From the NCBI GenBank assembly GCA_028284565.1, contig JANQRM010000049.1:1-6531 (forward strand): a DNA stretch of 6,531 nt. The letters run 5' to 3'. A program made the translations under genes and the position numbers. Shown one piece after another: positions 5,692-6,531 of the stretch. Every line of letters begins with the position of its first letter. The first letter of the stretch is position 1. Under the pieces are notes generated by a model that was given only the letters and a program-made list of their open reading frames with translations, did no database searches and had not been told where the DNA came from. This DNA is from Anaerolineae bacterium (GTDB taxonomy: Bacteria > Chloroflexota > Anaerolineae > Aggregatilineales > Phototrophicaceae).

Positions 5692-6531
5692 CTATTTCTC
5701 CTCAATCGATTGAAAATGAAGTTCTGCCAACTGAGCATAAATCGAACTAGGGTTTTTATTATATATATTCAGATACTCGGTTAGGGCTTCATCGTGGCGA
5801 TTTAATTGTTCCGATGTCAACGCGCGTAAATAATGGAAAGCTGGCAAGAAGTTTTCTGGGACATTTTCTGGTGGATGAGCCAGAACTAAATCAATTAACA
5901 CTAGTGCTTCCGCAGGGTTGCTTAGGTCTCCACACAACTCATAGATTGTATTGAAGTCACATTCATAGGCTGGGATTTCTGGATTCTCAGTAGAAACTGT
6001 TTCTGGTATTGGCACTAAGTATCGGATTTCTGTCTCATCCCAATATGCTATACGAATCGTTCCATCAGCTTGTATTGTATGCCTCTCATTTGGATTCGGG
6101 AAAATTTCTGCTATCGTCTGCGGTTGACACAATTCGCTAGTTGCAATCTGAATTGGACTTAGATTCTCTAGTCGCCATGCTTTTACAGAACCGACCTGAA
6201 CAGTACCATCTGTCTGACAAGAACTTTCATCCCCATATTGCAAGACAGCTAAACCATCACTATGTTCATAAGGTAAGGGTATCATTGTGATTTCGCTGTA
6301 TGTCATACTAGTCATCTGAGATGATAAGGTCAGGCTGGTGTGGTGGATAGAGACTTCAGACGACCATCGCAGTACTGCCCTCAATGGTAAAGCCTCTGGA
6401 ATAATGAACCATTCATCTATTCCATCATGATTCAAATCTGTCTGATAGGAATGTCCTACTTCCCAACGTAATTGTTCTAATTGAGCATCTAGTGGTTCTA
6501 AATTGGATAATTCGTATACATCTTGTTGCCA
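5692..6531 (-). CDS. C-terminal part of a protein with Ca-loop-like motif and TPR-like end (5' partial)
   Basis: The frame stays open to the right edge, so the 279 residues visible (counted from the edge, first residue W) are the C-terminal part of a larger protein. A TTG at 6435 is not a convincing start, because 32 further codons upstream are open and continue the sense of the protein. Residues 32-41 read DLNHDGIDEW, a D-x-N-x-D-G-x-x-E calcium-binding-like loop as in FG-GAP/VCBS or dockerin-type repeats, followed by beta-rich sequence (SDGLAVLQYGD at 91-101, ADGTIRIAYWDE at 155-166). Residues 205-276 become helical, with a TPR-like unit (FHYLRALTSEQLNRHDEAL... NPSSIYAQLAELHF). Export seems likely from the beta-rich, FG-GAP-like part, but the N-terminus is outside the window. 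It converges on the lipoprotein gene with an 18-nt gap. Family not recognised. Confidence 0.75.
   Translation of the reverse strand, partial: WQQDVYELSNLEPLDAQLEQLRWEVGHSYQTDLNHDGIDEWFIIPEALPLRAVLRWSSEVSIHHTSLTLSSQMTSMTYSEITMIPLPYEHSDGLAVLQYGDESSCQTDGTVQVGSVKAWRLENLSPIQIATSELCQPQTIAEIFPNPNERHTIQADGTIRIAYWDETEIRYLVPIPETVSTENPEIPAYECDFNTIYELCGDLSNPAEALVLIDLVLAHPPENVPENFLPAFHYLRALTSEQLNRHDEALTEYLNIYNKNPSSIYAQLAELHFQSIEEK

Noticed and set aside
5702..5713. 12-bp palindrome TCAATCGATTGA as a terminator or operator between convergent genes
   Set aside because: It lies within the coding end of the minus-strand gene, lacks a T tract and has no loop; likely coincidental.

Overview
The window reads as an ordinary chromosomal segment of a bacterium of medium G+C content. 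The fructose-1,6-bisphosphatase resembles, from memory, those of Chloroflexota (Anaerolineae and relatives). The beta-propeller lipoprotein and the secreted-looking TPR protein fit that picture. The lineage is an inference from family resemblance, not from a search. There is no rRNA, no canonical tRNA, no insertion sequence and no CRISPR array.

Layout, left to right. (1) 1-133: short non-coding stretch with what looks like a decayed dispersed intergenic repeat. (2) 134-832, minus: MsrQ/YedZ-type haem membrane protein, with no MsrP partner in view. (3) 833-1020: divergent regulatory region with a perfect CRP-type palindrome (TGTGA-N6-TCACA). (4) 1021-2097, plus: class I fructose-1,6-bisphosphatase, followed after 9 nt by a 113-residue multi-pass membrane protein of unknown function (2107-2448). 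(5) 2449-2967: an unusually long, A/T-rich gap between convergent genes. It holds several inverted repeats, a hairpin-plus-T-tract terminator and two candidate small ORFs. (6) 2968-4323, minus: FolC-like Mur ligase with altered motifs. (7) 4324-4368: a 45-bp divergent promoter region with a perfect minus-strand TATAAT. (8) 4369-5673, plus: lipoprotein with a TolB/PD40-type beta-propeller. (9) 5692-6531, minus: C-terminal part of a protein with a calcium-loop-like motif and a terminal TPR-like region, running off the right edge.

The genes do not form one pathway. Central carbon metabolism (fbp), folate or one-carbon metabolism (folC-like), periplasmic methionine-sulfoxide repair (msrQ-like) and cell-surface proteins sit side by side, mostly as divergent or convergent single units. 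The only likely operon is fbp plus the 113-residue membrane protein.

No clearly new multi-gene system is visible. The best leads are the CRP-like operator between msrQ and fbp, a possible complete mini-transcription unit for a 36-residue peptide in the 2.45-2.97 kb gap, and the non-canonical active-site motifs of the FolC-like ligase.
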